From an uncultured Fluviicola sp. (GTDB taxonomy: Bacteria; Bacteroidota; Bacteroidia; Flavobacteriales_D; Crocinitomicaceae), in the NCBI RefSeq assembly GCF_902168135.1, contig NZ_CABHOL010000015.1, positions 186,001 to 250,000 on the forward strand: a stretch of DNA of 64,000 bases. The letters are read 5' to 3'. The notes under the pieces are model-generated. The model did no database searches and was not told the DNA's origin. It worked only from the letters and a program-made list of their open reading frames with translations. The stretch's first letter is position 1; each line of letters starts with the position of its first letter. Both the position numbers and the translations under genes were made by a program. This document shows, one piece after another, positions 43,081 through 51,648 of the stretch.

Positions 43081-45492
43081 TTAATCTCCTCCTAATTTCA
43101 AAGTATATTGAAGCATCACTGTTCTCGGAGGTTCAATTTTCAGAGGACGCAAAGAATAGGTTTTATTCAAAATGTTGCTGCCAATAAGTGCAAATCGGTG
43201 TTTGTCTTTTAATAAGTAAGAAATGCGCGCATCGAAGATCCAGTTGCCGAAGCGGTGATCGTTGTAATAATCCATATATCGGATATTCGGGATAAGATTG
43301 ATATTATTGGTCGTTTCCTCGAAATCCTTGATAACAGCATCCATATTTATAATCTTGGAATAGTATTTTGCACTGAATCCAACTGATACTTTTTTAAGTA
43401 AAGTGTATTCCATGTCAATTTTCACATTGTGTAAAAACCGGTACTTTAAAATGCGTGAGTTGGAATCCAATGAAGTGGTATTGTAAGTGAATTTACGATT
43501 CAATGAATCAGTAGCATAAAGATAATCCGGGTTTAAGGTCTGAGGAACAATATAAGTATATCCGCAAAGGAATGTCAAATCACCTTTTTTACCGACAGCA
43601 ACACTTCCTGCCAGGGAAGCGTCTATTCCCCGGACTCTTGATTTTCCGGTATTCAGGAATTTAAATCCTGCACCTTTTGACATTTCTTCCAAAGAGGAGA
43701 AAGTATGCCATATTCCGAACATGTACTCAATTGTATTTTGATATTCCTGCCAGAATCCTGCAACATCAATAAAGCTCATTACAGGACCGATCTTGAAGCC
43801 TTGTTTAATCCCAAACTCTGCATTCCAGCTTGTTTCAGCTTTTAGCTCAGAATTAGGGAACACTCCAAAGCTTCCCACACCTGTTTGAATAAAACGTTCC
43901 GTAATGGTTGGAAAACGATACCCCTGACCATAAGATGCTCTAAGAAAGGTTGCTTTGTGGATTTTAAAATTGGAACCCGCCCGAAAAATAGGTTTCAGGG
44001 CAGTAATTGAGTCATTCAATTGAAAATATTCCAGGCGTCCCCCAACAGAAAGTGTCAGTCGTTTCCACAATTTTTTTTCTGCCTGGGCGTAGGCTGAAAG
44101 ATTCAGCATTTGATTTACCGGTGAGCCGGAACCACGGTACATATTGGAATAGGAATGCGTGTTTTGTGCTGTGATTCCCCCAACAAAATCTACAGGAATA
44201 ATCTGTTTGATAGACGTTCTGTATTGGTAATCACCGTAAAGAACGGTGGATTGATTGTCCAGATTGGCAGTCATCTCGTTAAGTGTTCTCAAAAGACGGG
44301 TACGCAAAGAATGTTTAGCTCCTGATTTGGTCGTAAAAATGATATATGGATCCACGTTGAAAATCAACTGTTTTTGTAAAAATACAGCTCCCGGGTAAGC
44401 ACGATATAATCCACTTGTATCATCCAGCCAGGCAAGTACCATATTACTTTCGGCCATCATAAAATTCCCGTTTATCCCATAAACCAATCCTTTGATGTTT
44501 TTGGCTCTTCGGGATAAATTAAAGTTTAAACGGGCACGTTTGCTGACCATTTGCTTATTGTTGAAATTGGTTAGTGTATCTTCCCAGGCAAGTGTGTCTT
44601 TATATTCCGGAGGGCCCATGTAACCATGATCGTAATTAAAGTTCCCACCAAATACTATATCCCATTGCTTGTATTTACGGGAGTGTAAAAACGTTGCTCC
44701 TGAAATCAACGGAGTGTCATCATACCATTTTGTATCTGATTGAGATGGAGTACTGTATAGACCCGAATATAAAATGACTTTGGTAAGTGGTTTTGAAGTA
44801 GGGTAGGCCGTACGGATATTGATGGATCCGGATAAAGCAGCGCTTCCGGAAAGTACGGATGCCGCTCCTTTGATTACCTCAACCTGGCTTATGTTTTCAA
44901 CAGGAATGAATCCCCACTCAGGTCTGCCGGCATCCCCGGAAAGCATCGGCATGTCATCTACCATTACCGCGACCTTGGATCCTACACCAAATGTAAACCC
45001 GCTTCCTCCGCGGATTTGAGGCTCTCCGTCCAAAATATTCAATCCGGGAGTCTGATCTAAAACGGTCTCAATGCTTCGTGTGTTTTTGCTTTCTATTAAT
45101 CGTGGTTTTAATACTTCGATGGAAACCGTCTGATCCTCCAATGGTTTATCAAATTTCCCAACCTTAACCTCTACTACATCCAATACGGTTGAAATCTCTT
45201 CCATTGGGATGTCCAGTTCAATCAGACCGTTTTCAGTCACATTGATTTGAATAGTATCCGTATTCATCCCTTCCATGCGGCAAATCAGGTTGTAAACCCC
45301 TACCGGAAGTTCCAGCACAAATTGACCGTTTTCATCCGAATTTGCGCCGTAAAGTTGATTGGCTTTTACAAATACGGTCGCACCAACAACAGCCTCACCC
45401 TGTAAATCGCGAACTTTTCCGGTTATTCTTCCTGTTTGAGCAAAAATGAAAGAGGATGTTGAAAGTAGTAAGATGGAAAGCAAGTACTTCAT
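43081..45492 (-). CDS. TonB-dependent outer-membrane receptor
   Basis: 803 residues. Signal peptide MKYLLSILLLSTSSFIFAQ. A carboxypeptidase-like beta-sandwich covers residues 20-105 (GRITGKVRDLQGEAVVGATVFVKANQLYG). The plug is at about 115-235 (ETVLDQTPGLNILDGEPQIRGGSGFTFGVGSKVAVMVDDMPML, VEVIKGAASVLSGSAALSGSINIRT). The rest is a 22-strand barrel ending SLRPLKIEPPRTVMLQYTLKLGG. It imports a ligand using TonB energy. No SusD partner follows, so it is not a classic polysaccharide locus. The SCO gene downstream raises copper as one possible ligand. The hairpin at 45515-45543 lies between this gene and the T9SS gene upstream. Confidence 0.93.
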   Translation of the reverse strand: MKYLLSILLLSTSSFIFAQTGRITGKVRDLQGEAVVGATVFVKANQLYGANSDENGQFVLELPVGVYNLICRMEGMNTDTIQINVTENGLIELDIPMEEISTVLDVVEVKVGKFDKPLEDQTVSIEVLKPRLIESKNTRSIETVLDQTPGLNILDGEPQIRGGSGFTFGVGSKVAVMVDDMPMLSGDAGRPEWGFIPVENISQVEVIKGAASVLSGSAALSGSINIRTAYPTSKPLTKVILYSGLYSTPSQSDTKWYDDTPLISGATFLHSRKYKQWDIVFGGNFNYDHGYMGPPEYKDTLAWEDTLTNFNNKQMVSKRARLNFNLSRRAKNIKGLVYGINGNFMMAESNMVLAWLDDTSGLYRAYPGAVFLQKQLIFNVDPYIIFTTKSGAKHSLRTRLLRTLNEMTANLDNQSTVLYGDYQYRTSIKQIIPVDFVGGITAQNTHSYSNMYRGSGSPVNQMLNLSAYAQAEKKLWKRLTLSVGGRLEYFQLNDSITALKPIFRAGSNFKIHKATFLRASYGQGYRFPTITERFIQTGVGSFGVFPNSELKAETSWNAEFGIKQGFKIGPVMSFIDVAGFWQEYQNTIEYMFGIWHTFSSLEEMSKGAGFKFLNTGKSRVRGIDASLAGSVAVGKKGDLTFLCGYTYIVPQTLNPDYLYATDSLNRKFTYNTTSLDSNSRILKYRFLHNVKIDMEYTLLKKVSVGFSAKYYSKIINMDAVIKDFEETTNNINLIPNIRYMDYYNDHRFGNWIFDARISYLLKDKHRFALIGSNILNKTYSLRPLKIEPPRTVMLQYTLKLGGD

Positions 45493-45508
45493 AAAATGTA
45501 GCTTATAA

Positions 45509-45543
45509 AAAATGAACCACCATCCTCAGTAAGAATGGTGGTT
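45509..45543 (-). terminator. Terminator after the PKD-type T9SS gene
   Basis: Stem AACCACCAT (45515-45523) and ATGGTGGTT (45535-45543). On the minus strand it is followed by CATTTTTT. Only 16 bases remain to the TonB receptor start. Confidence 0.85.
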
Positions 45544-45565
45544 ACACAACAAAGGTATGAAATTT

Positions 45566-47728
45566 TTATTTCTTAACGATTCGAATAGTCTGAAGTCCCT
45601 GTTCCTGAGTTAATTGAAGAACATAAATCCCGTTTTCCATAGCAGTAAGATCAATCGTATTAACCGCTTGGGAAACCTCTCCGCTCAAAACAACTTGTCC
45701 TGAGACAGAAACAATCGCGTAAACCGCATTTCCTGAAATATTTGATAAAGTTAATTTACCGGTAGTTGGATTCGGGTAAACGGAGATTACGGTCATTTCG
45801 GTTTCGTTCAAACCTAAACATTCTTCCACATTGATTGTATTTGTTGCTGTATTTGAACAACCGTTTACATCTGAGTAAGAATAGGTAATTGTTTCGATTC
45901 CCACACCTGCTGTTGAAGGGTCAAAATTTCCTCCGCTAACGCCTGTTCCGGAATAGGTTCCTCCTGCTGGTGTTCCTCCGGACAAAGCAAATGCAGGATT
46001 GTAAACACAAACATCCGTGAAGTTTGCTAAAGCAACATTTGGCAATGCATTGATGGTAATACTGAATGTTTCATCCACCATCGGACAAGATCCGGATGCT
46101 GCAATGGTATTTGTTACGGTATAAGTTCCTGCAGTACTTGTAGAAAGATCAATTTCCCCGGTGTTGGAGTTGATGGTCAAACCGGCTGTAGAAGAAAATA
46201 CACCTCCGTTTGCACCCGCACCGAATACAGGAGAAGGGTCTGTTGCATTCGTACAATATGCCGGCTGGGCATAAGTAAACGAGGCATCCGGGTTCGTTGT
46301 AATGGTAATATTCACACTGGAAGAAGATCCGGAAGTAGGACATGCTGCAGATCCTGTTGCATCATATGTAACGATATAAGTTCCAACTGAACTTCCTGAA
46401 ACATTGATCTCGCCTGTTGTAGTATTTGCAAACACCAAACCGACAGGAATCGCCGAGAATGTTCCCGGGTCAGTTACTGTTGGTGTTTCATTTGCCCCTC
46501 CGGCACAAATAGTGTTCGATGGGTATACAAATGCCGAGTTTGCCGGAGGATTAATCGTAATGGTAGTTGTTCCGGTATTTGTACAAGTTCCGGTATAGGT
46601 ATTTGTTACTGTATAAGTTCCCGGCGTACTCGCAGATACATCGATAGAACCTGTACTTGAGTTAATTATTAAACCTGAGGTTGAAGAAAATGTTCCGGCA
46701 TTTGTTGTTGTTGGAACAGGATCCGTATCAGCAGGGCAATAAGTAGCCTGGGCATAGCTTAAAGAAGCATCAGGTAACGCATTAACAGTAATTGTCACGG
46801 GAGTTGTAGTTTTTGATCCCCATTGGTTGGTCGCTGTTAAAATTGCAGTATAAGTTCCCGGAGTGTTATAAGTAACTACTGGGTCCGTAGCAGTGCTTGA
46901 AGCAGGGCTTCCTCCTGTAAATGACCAACTGTATGATGTTGGGAAATTGGTAGATGTGTTTGTAAAGGTAATTGTACTTCCAACACAAACCGTAGTTGCA
47001 GACGTTGTAAAAGAAGGTCTTGGAACATAAACTAATTCCATATCATCAATAGTCAAAGTATCACCACCGTTTCCGCCTCCCGGAGTTTGGTTTGTGGTAA
47101 ATGTGGTAATGATGTAAGCTGCATTTGATGGAGTTCCCACATAATTAAATGGAATAGATAAGCGTTGCCAGTTCCCTCCATTGTAAGAAATACTTGAAAT
47201 AGCAGTAGCAACTGTATTTGCACCGGCCACATCATTAGGGTCTTTATAACCATTCGTATTGTTATGAATGACGCAGCTTACTCTTCCAAGTTTTGATGTA
47301 GTAACAGGCTTGTGTCTTACCCAAACGACCAGGGAATCAGGAGAATCGGTCATAGGGTCTGAAAAATTGACATCAGTAGTTACTGATTTGTTATGATTCG
47401 CTGAGTTTGTAGGAGTAATGCTTCCCATATTTATTTGGCCCGTAGTAACGTTTCCGTTTGCTGCAACTCCAAAAATACTATTACACCAAATTCGAACGGA
47501 ATAGATTCCTGTTGATCCCGGTCGTACGTATGTAACCCGATCCATTTGCTGGTTGGCAGCCCCGGCTAATCCCCCACTGGCTGTCATAAAACTATTCCAG
47601 TTAATAGGTTCTTTGATCTCTGGCGATGAAGCTTCCCACGCTTCAAAATTGCTGTTCCCGATCTGGGTCTGAGCAGATGCCTGCAGGGTGAGAGTAAGTA
47701 ATGATAAACTGAGTACTATTTTTTTCAT
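45566..47728 (-). CDS. T9SS-secreted protein with PCMD-like, PKD and repeated Ig-like modules
   Basis: 720 residues. Signal peptide MKKIVLSLSLLTLTLQASAQ. Residues 20-240 resemble the putative carbohydrate-binding PCMD domain (IGNSNFEAWEASSPEIKEPINWNSF ... LTIDDMELVY). A PKD domain follows (ASTTVCVGSTITFTNTSTNFPTSYSWSF, TYNTPGTYTAILTATNQWG). Three modules of about 80 residues then repeat the plan Y..A.YC-...-G.FSST.GL.INS.TG.ID.S.S..GTYTVTNT, each with a cysteine pair. The sorting domain is VISVYPNPTTGKLTLSN ... NGIYVLQLTQEQGLQTIRIVKK. A surface or matrix protein that binds glycans is plausible. It is followed by a hairpin and then the TonB receptor gene. Confidence 0.88.
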   Translation of the reverse strand: MKKIVLSLSLLTLTLQASAQTQIGNSNFEAWEASSPEIKEPINWNSFMTASGGLAGAANQQMDRVTYVRPGSTGIYSVRIWCNSIFGVAANGNVTTGQINMGSITPTNSANHNKSVTTDVNFSDPMTDSPDSLVVWVRHKPVTTSKLGRVSCVIHNNTNGYKDPNDVAGANTVATAISSISYNGGNWQRLSIPFNYVGTPSNAAYIITTFTTNQTPGGGNGGDTLTIDDMELVYVPRPSFTTSATTVCVGSTITFTNTSTNFPTSYSWSFTGGSPASSTATDPVVTYNTPGTYTAILTATNQWGSKTTTPVTITVNALPDASLSYAQATYCPADTDPVPTTTNAGTFSSTSGLIINSSTGSIDVSASTPGTYTVTNTYTGTCTNTGTTTITINPPANSAFVYPSNTICAGGANETPTVTDPGTFSAIPVGLVFANTTTGEINVSGSSVGTYIVTYDATGSAACPTSGSSSSVNITITTNPDASFTYAQPAYCTNATDPSPVFGAGANGGVFSSTAGLTINSNTGEIDLSTSTAGTYTVTNTIAASGSCPMVDETFSITINALPNVALANFTDVCVYNPAFALSGGTPAGGTYSGTGVSGGNFDPSTAGVGIETITYSYSDVNGCSNTATNTINVEECLGLNETEMTVISVYPNPTTGKLTLSNISGNAVYAIVSVSGQVVLSGEVSQAVNTIDLTAMENGIYVLQLTQEQGLQTIRIVKK

Positions 47729-47903
47729 AGTCTGTTGATTTGAGATTCTTTGCAGAATCCGGTTAATGTATTAACAAATTTAGTGGATTTATTGAATTCC
47801 GGGTGTTTTTAACAGTTGATATTAAGCCAAATGAATGTTGCTAATCCGATCGAATTAACAGTTCTTTAAAACGATCAATGGAACGTGACAGGGGGATTTC
47901 TAT

Positions 47904-47911
47904 TACTTTTG
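47904..47911 (+). promoter_or_regulatory. TAnnTTTG promoter element before the M42 peptidase gene
   Basis: TACTTTTG, exact match to TAnnTTTG, ending 16 bases before the ATG. Confidence 0.45.
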
Positions 47912-47927
47912 ACGCAAACTCGAAGAA

Positions 47928-48971
47928 ATGAATAAAAAGCTCTTAGCCGAAATATGTAAAACACCTGGTGCTCCCGGATACGAAGACCGCGTAAGAAAAT
48001 TAGTGCTCCGCGAAATTGAATCGCTTTGTGATAAAGTGGAAGTAGACAATATGGGGAATGTTTATGGGATCCGAAAAGGCAAGTCCGAACAATCCGTAAT
48101 GATCGGAGCACATATGGACGAAATCGGGTTCATGGTTACCTATATTGATGACAAAGGATTTATCCGTTTCACCACTTTGGGAGGCTTTGATCCGAAGACA
48201 TTGACTGCTCAGCGTGTAATTATTCATGGAAAAGAGGATGTAATCGGGGTAATGGCATCGAAGCCTATTCACGTAATGACCCAGGACGAACGCAATAAAG
48301 TGGCTAAGCTTTCTGATTACTTCGTAGATACTGGTTTGCCGGCTGAAAAGGTCAAAGAATTGGTCTCTATCGGTGATGTAATTACACGTGAAAGAGAATT
48401 CATCGAAATGGGAGAATGTTTTAACAGCAAATCACTGGATAACCGCCTGGCTGTTTTTATTGCGATCGAAGTACTTAAATTGTTGAAAGGCAAAGAGCTT
48501 CCTCACGATGTTTACATGGTCTTCACCGTCCAGGAAGAAGTAGGTATTCGTGGAGCAAATGTGGCTAGTTTGAACATTAAACCAACTTTTGGTTTCGGAT
48601 TGGATACAACCATTGCTTTTGATTTGCCGGGAGCTGCGGCTCACGAACAAATCACAAAACTGGGAGAAGGAACTGCTATTAAAATTATGGATGCTTCAAC
48701 GATTTGTGATTCGAGAATGGTCCGTTACATGAAAGAAGTTGCCGATCGAAATAAAATCAAATGGCAGCCTGAAATCCTGACCGCAGGAGGAACGGATACT
48801 GCCGGAATTCAGCGCATGTCTCCCGGAGGATCTATTGCAGGCGCGGTTTCTATTCCGACAAGACATTTACACCAGGTCATTGAAATGGCTCACAAAAATG
48901 ATATTCAGGCAAGTATTGATTTACTGGCTTCATGTTTGTTAGAGCTCGACCAGTTTAGCTTAGAATATTAA
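47928..48971 (+). CDS. M42 family metallo-aminopeptidase
   Basis: 347 residues. This is the M42 (FrvX/CelM/deblocking aminopeptidase) layout. It shows GAHMDEIGFMVTYID with the metal His-x-Asp, KSLDNRLAVFIAIEVL with the bridging Asp, and FTVQEEVGIRGA with the catalytic Glu pair. LDTTIAFDLPG and the C-terminal His ligand in SIPTRHLHQVIEM follow. The enzyme binds two divalent metals and forms large tetrahedral assemblies in characterised cases. It trims short cytoplasmic peptides. No signal peptide. The EEP gene starts 17 bp after its stop, so the two may be co-transcribed. Confidence 0.94.
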   Translation: MNKKLLAEICKTPGAPGYEDRVRKLVLREIESLCDKVEVDNMGNVYGIRKGKSEQSVMIGAHMDEIGFMVTYIDDKGFIRFTTLGGFDPKTLTAQRVIIHGKEDVIGVMASKPIHVMTQDERNKVAKLSDYFVDTGLPAEKVKELVSIGDVITREREFIEMGECFNSKSLDNRLAVFIAIEVLKLLKGKELPHDVYMVFTVQEEVGIRGANVASLNIKPTFGFGLDTTIAFDLPGAAAHEQITKLGEGTAIKIMDASTICDSRMVRYMKEVADRNKIKWQPEILTAGGTDTAGIQRMSPGGSIAGAVSIPTRHLHQVIEMAHKNDIQASIDLLASCLLELDQFSLEY

Positions 48972-48988
48972 AAAATATAGCTTTCATC

Positions 48989-50020
48989 ATGAGAAAAATT
49001 GTTTTGCTTTCGATCCTCATTACTGCTTGTTCGGTAAACGGATTTTCACAAAAGGAATCGAAAAAAGGTTCGCTGCAGTCATTCCACGGTCGCGCGATTG
49101 TTTCATACAACGTGGAGAATTTGTTTGATACCATTAATGATAAAGGAGTCATTGATGAAGAATTCCTTCCGGATGGAAAATTGAAATGGAATTCGGAAAG
49201 ATATCAATTGAAACTCGACCATTTGGTGGAAGCAATTACCATGAATCTTGCGGAAAATCCCATTGTGATCGGGCTGATAGAGATCGAGAATAAAGGAGTT
49301 TTGATGGATTTGAAGCGTACAGGCCGTTTGGGGAAGACCAGCTATGAGATAGCACACAAAGATTCTCCCGATGCACGCGGAATTGACTGTGGACTGCTTT
49401 ATGATAAGAGCGCCTTTAAATTGCTCAAAATGGAAAACTTAAAAGTTTCCATTGATTCCATTCCTAATTTTAAAACGCGCGATATTTTATATGTCAAAGG
49501 CCAATTGGAAGGTGGGAAAATCATCCATTTGTTTGTGAATCACTGGCCATCACGAAGAGGTGGAGCAAGTTCTGAAATCCGAAGAATCCAGGCTGCAAAA
49601 GTTGCCCGTGCAAAAGTGGACCAAATTCTGAAAGCTGACCCGAAAGCAAACATCGTTCTGATGGGAGATTTCAACGATCACCCCGACAATGTTTCTGTAA
49701 ACGATGTCCTGAAAGCAAAAGCAGTTACAGATACAAATGCGGATTTGGTAGACTTATTTGAAGATGATCACAAAGCGGGAAAAGGAACACATAATTACAA
49801 AGGGGAGTGGGGAGTTTTGGATCATTTTATCATTTCAAAAGCACTTTATAGCGGAATGGCTGGTATTGCACTTTCTCCGAATGACGGAAAAATCGTTTAC
49901 GAGGAAAAATTACTTTTCACTCAGAAAGACGGAAGTAAAAAACCTTCAACAACTTACGGCGGACCAAATTATTACGGTGGTTACTCCGATCACTTGCCGA
50001 TTCAGCTCATTTTAAAGTAG
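48989..50020 (+). CDS. Exported endonuclease/exonuclease/phosphatase family protein
   Basis: 343 residues with signal peptide MRKIVLLSILITACSVNGFSQ. The EEP (DNase I-like) fold is evident from VSYNVENLFDTIND (metal Asn/Glu region), VIGLIEIENKGVL with the metal-binding Glu, LFVNHWPSRRGG with the catalytic His, VLMGDFNDHPDN with the Asp-x-Asn pair, and the terminal YSDHLPIQLIL with the Asp-His dyad. Bacteroidota proteins of this type are extracytoplasmic nucleases or phosphoesterases, and may scavenge phosphate or nucleotides. The precise substrate is not determined. It is adjacent to and probably co-transcribed with the M42 peptidase gene. Confidence 0.93.
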   Translation: MRKIVLLSILITACSVNGFSQKESKKGSLQSFHGRAIVSYNVENLFDTINDKGVIDEEFLPDGKLKWNSERYQLKLDHLVEAITMNLAENPIVIGLIEIENKGVLMDLKRTGRLGKTSYEIAHKDSPDARGIDCGLLYDKSAFKLLKMENLKVSIDSIPNFKTRDILYVKGQLEGGKIIHLFVNHWPSRRGGASSEIRRIQAAKVARAKVDQILKADPKANIVLMGDFNDHPDNVSVNDVLKAKAVTDTNADLVDLFEDDHKAGKGTHNYKGEWGVLDHFIISKALYSGMAGIALSPNDGKIVYEEKLLFTQKDGSKKPSTTYGGPNYYGGYSDHLPIQLILK

Positions 50021-50040
50021 AGAAAGCACCGCTTTGGATC

Positions 50041-50072
50041 GGGTAGGGCCGGAAAATTTTCCGACCCTACCC
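50041..50072. repeat. Palindromic intergenic repeat, family A copy 2
   Basis: GGGTAGGG (50041-50048) pairs with CCCTACCC (50065-50072), with an inner CGG/CCG and one mismatch, around AAAATTTT. It shares the GGTAGGG/CCCTACC ends with the copies at 37347 and 54152. It lies between the EEP and RDD genes. Confidence 0.55.
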
Positions 50073-50137
50073 TTAAAATCTAAAATGAAGCATATTTGTT
50101 CTTTAATTTGTATTTTCGGTTTTACATCTAAAATGGC

Positions 50138-50890
50138 ATGAAAACAATTTCCTTCACAACATCGCAATTTGTTACGATCGATTACGAGCTTGCGAGTCCG
50201 GTGTACCGGGCAGTTGCCGCCTTTTTGGATGTGATTTTCCTGCTTATTTACATGGCTATTGCAAGCTACTTCATTTCCATGAACCTGTTCGATGTAAATA
50301 TGAATGTGGTACAGGACCGATGGTCGCTATTAAGTATTTTTCTACTGCGACTGCCTTGGCTGTTGTATTCTCCGGTTATTGAATATCTCACAAACGGTCG
50401 GTCACTTGGAAAGCTCATTATGGGAATCCGTGTGGTGAAGAGCAACGGAGAAACTGCCGGTCTTAGAGAATACTTTACCCGCTGGATCTTCCGCATAGTA
50501 GATATTTGGGTTGGTGGTTTTGGATTCTTGGCTTTATTGGTTTCCGGAACAACAGAAAAAAGACAGCGCATAGGTGATATTATGGCCGATACCGTGGTAA
50601 TTAAGGTAAAAGACACACAGATCTACCAATTAAGAGACGTGCTTGCGATCAAAAGTTCTGATAACCATGTTCCAACCTACCCGAATGTCATTCGTTTCTC
50701 AGATGAAGATATGTTATTGATCAAGAATACCATTTTGCGTGTACAGCGTTATCCCAATCAGTCGAATAAAGATTTCGCTATTCAATTGGCCGATGAAACA
50801 GCGCGCCTGATCGGGTTGCCCGAAACACCGCAGAAAAGAATGGAATTCCTTAAAACCGTGTTACAGGATTACGTGGTACTGACACGCTAA
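50138..50890 (+). CDS. RDD family membrane protein
   Basis: 250 residues. The RDD domain spans residues 15-155 with three to four helices: YELASPVYRAVAAFLDVIFLLIYMAIASYF (an R..A..LD variant of RDD), RLPWLLYSPVIEYLTNGRSLGKLIMGIRVVKSNG, and FTRWIFRIVDIWVGGFGFLALLVSGTTEKRQRIGDIMADTVVI. The remaining 95 residues are soluble with a helical ending (FAIQLADETARLIGLPETPQKRMEFLKTVL). RDD proteins are often assigned to ion homeostasis, but the role is uncertain. It is followed by rsmI after 12 bp on the same strand. Confidence 0.9.
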   Translation: MKTISFTTSQFVTIDYELASPVYRAVAAFLDVIFLLIYMAIASYFISMNLFDVNMNVVQDRWSLLSIFLLRLPWLLYSPVIEYLTNGRSLGKLIMGIRVVKSNGETAGLREYFTRWIFRIVDIWVGGFGFLALLVSGTTEKRQRIGDIMADTVVIKVKDTQIYQLRDVLAIKSSDNHVPTYPNVIRFSDEDMLLIKNTILRVQRYPNQSNKDFAIQLADETARLIGLPETPQKRMEFLKTVLQDYVVLTR

Positions 50891-50902
50891 AACAAACTAA
50901 AA

Positions 50903-51577
50903 ATGGGTGTGTTATTTGTTGTTCCGACTCCAGTTGGAAACCTGGAAGATATTACGTTAAGAGCAATTCGTTTGCTCAAAGAAGCAGAAGTTATTTATTC
51001 GGAAGATACCCGTGTGACCAAAAAGTTATTGTCTCATCTGGAAATTACGGGTAAACAGATCATTCCTTTTCATGCGCATAATGAGCATAAACAATTGGAA
51101 CGCTCCGTTCAAACAGTTCGCGAGAACCAATGCACGGTGTTGGTTTCGGATGCCGGAACTCCTGCAATTTCAGATCCCGGATTTTTATTGGTTAGAGCTT
51201 GTGTGGAAGCCGGTTTGGAAGTGACTTGCCTGCCTGGTCCAACAGCTTTTGTACCTGCATTGGTGGCAAGCGGTTTTCCGTGTGACCGTTTTGTCTATGA
51301 AGGATTCCTTCCACACAAAAAAGGAAGACAAACCAAATGGCTTTCCTACAAAGACGAAGAGCGTACGATCGTTTTATACGAATCGCCGCACCGTATTATC
51401 AAGGCGTTGGAAGAATGTGTCAATTTCCTCGGACCGGAAAGAGAAGTTTGTGTTGCGAGGGAAATCAGTAAGTTATTCGAGCAATTTGTACGCGGAAAAG
51501 CAGCAGATGTATTGAAACATTTTCAGCAAACACCACCCAAAGGTGAAATCGTTCTGCTTATAAAAGGAAACGGGTAA
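50903..51577 (+). CDS. rsmI: 16S rRNA (cytidine(1402)-2'-O)-methyltransferase
   Basis: 224 residues, slightly short compared with E. coli RsmI (286) because the C-terminal extension is missing. This is normal in Bacteroidota. The SAM-dependent tetrapyrrole-methylase fold is shown by LFVVPTPVGNLEDITLRAIRLLKEAEVIYSEDTR, CTVLVSDAGTPAISDPGF, CLPGPTAFVPALVASGF, and ESPHRIIKALEECV. The enzyme 2'-O-methylates C1402 in the decoding centre of 16S rRNA. A hairpin overlapping its stop codon probably ends the RDD-rsmI unit. Confidence 0.95.
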   Translation: MGVLFVVPTPVGNLEDITLRAIRLLKEAEVIYSEDTRVTKKLLSHLEITGKQIIPFHAHNEHKQLERSVQTVRENQCTVLVSDAGTPAISDPGFLLVRACVEAGLEVTCLPGPTAFVPALVASGFPCDRFVYEGFLPHKKGRQTKWLSYKDEERTIVLYESPHRIIKALEECVNFLGPEREVCVAREISKLFEQFVRGKAADVLKHFQQTPPKGEIVLLIKGNG

Positions 51578-51608
51578 GCTTTCTCAAACTCACCCGTATT
51601 ATTTTTTT
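51570..51608 (+). terminator. Terminator overlapping the end of rsmI
   Basis: ACGGGT (51570-51575) and ACCCGT (51592-51597) with a loop of 16, followed by ATTATTTTTTT. Confidence 0.55.
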
Positions 51609-51648
51609 GACTAAAGCATAAGTCCTAAGGTCTTAATATCCTGCAGTC

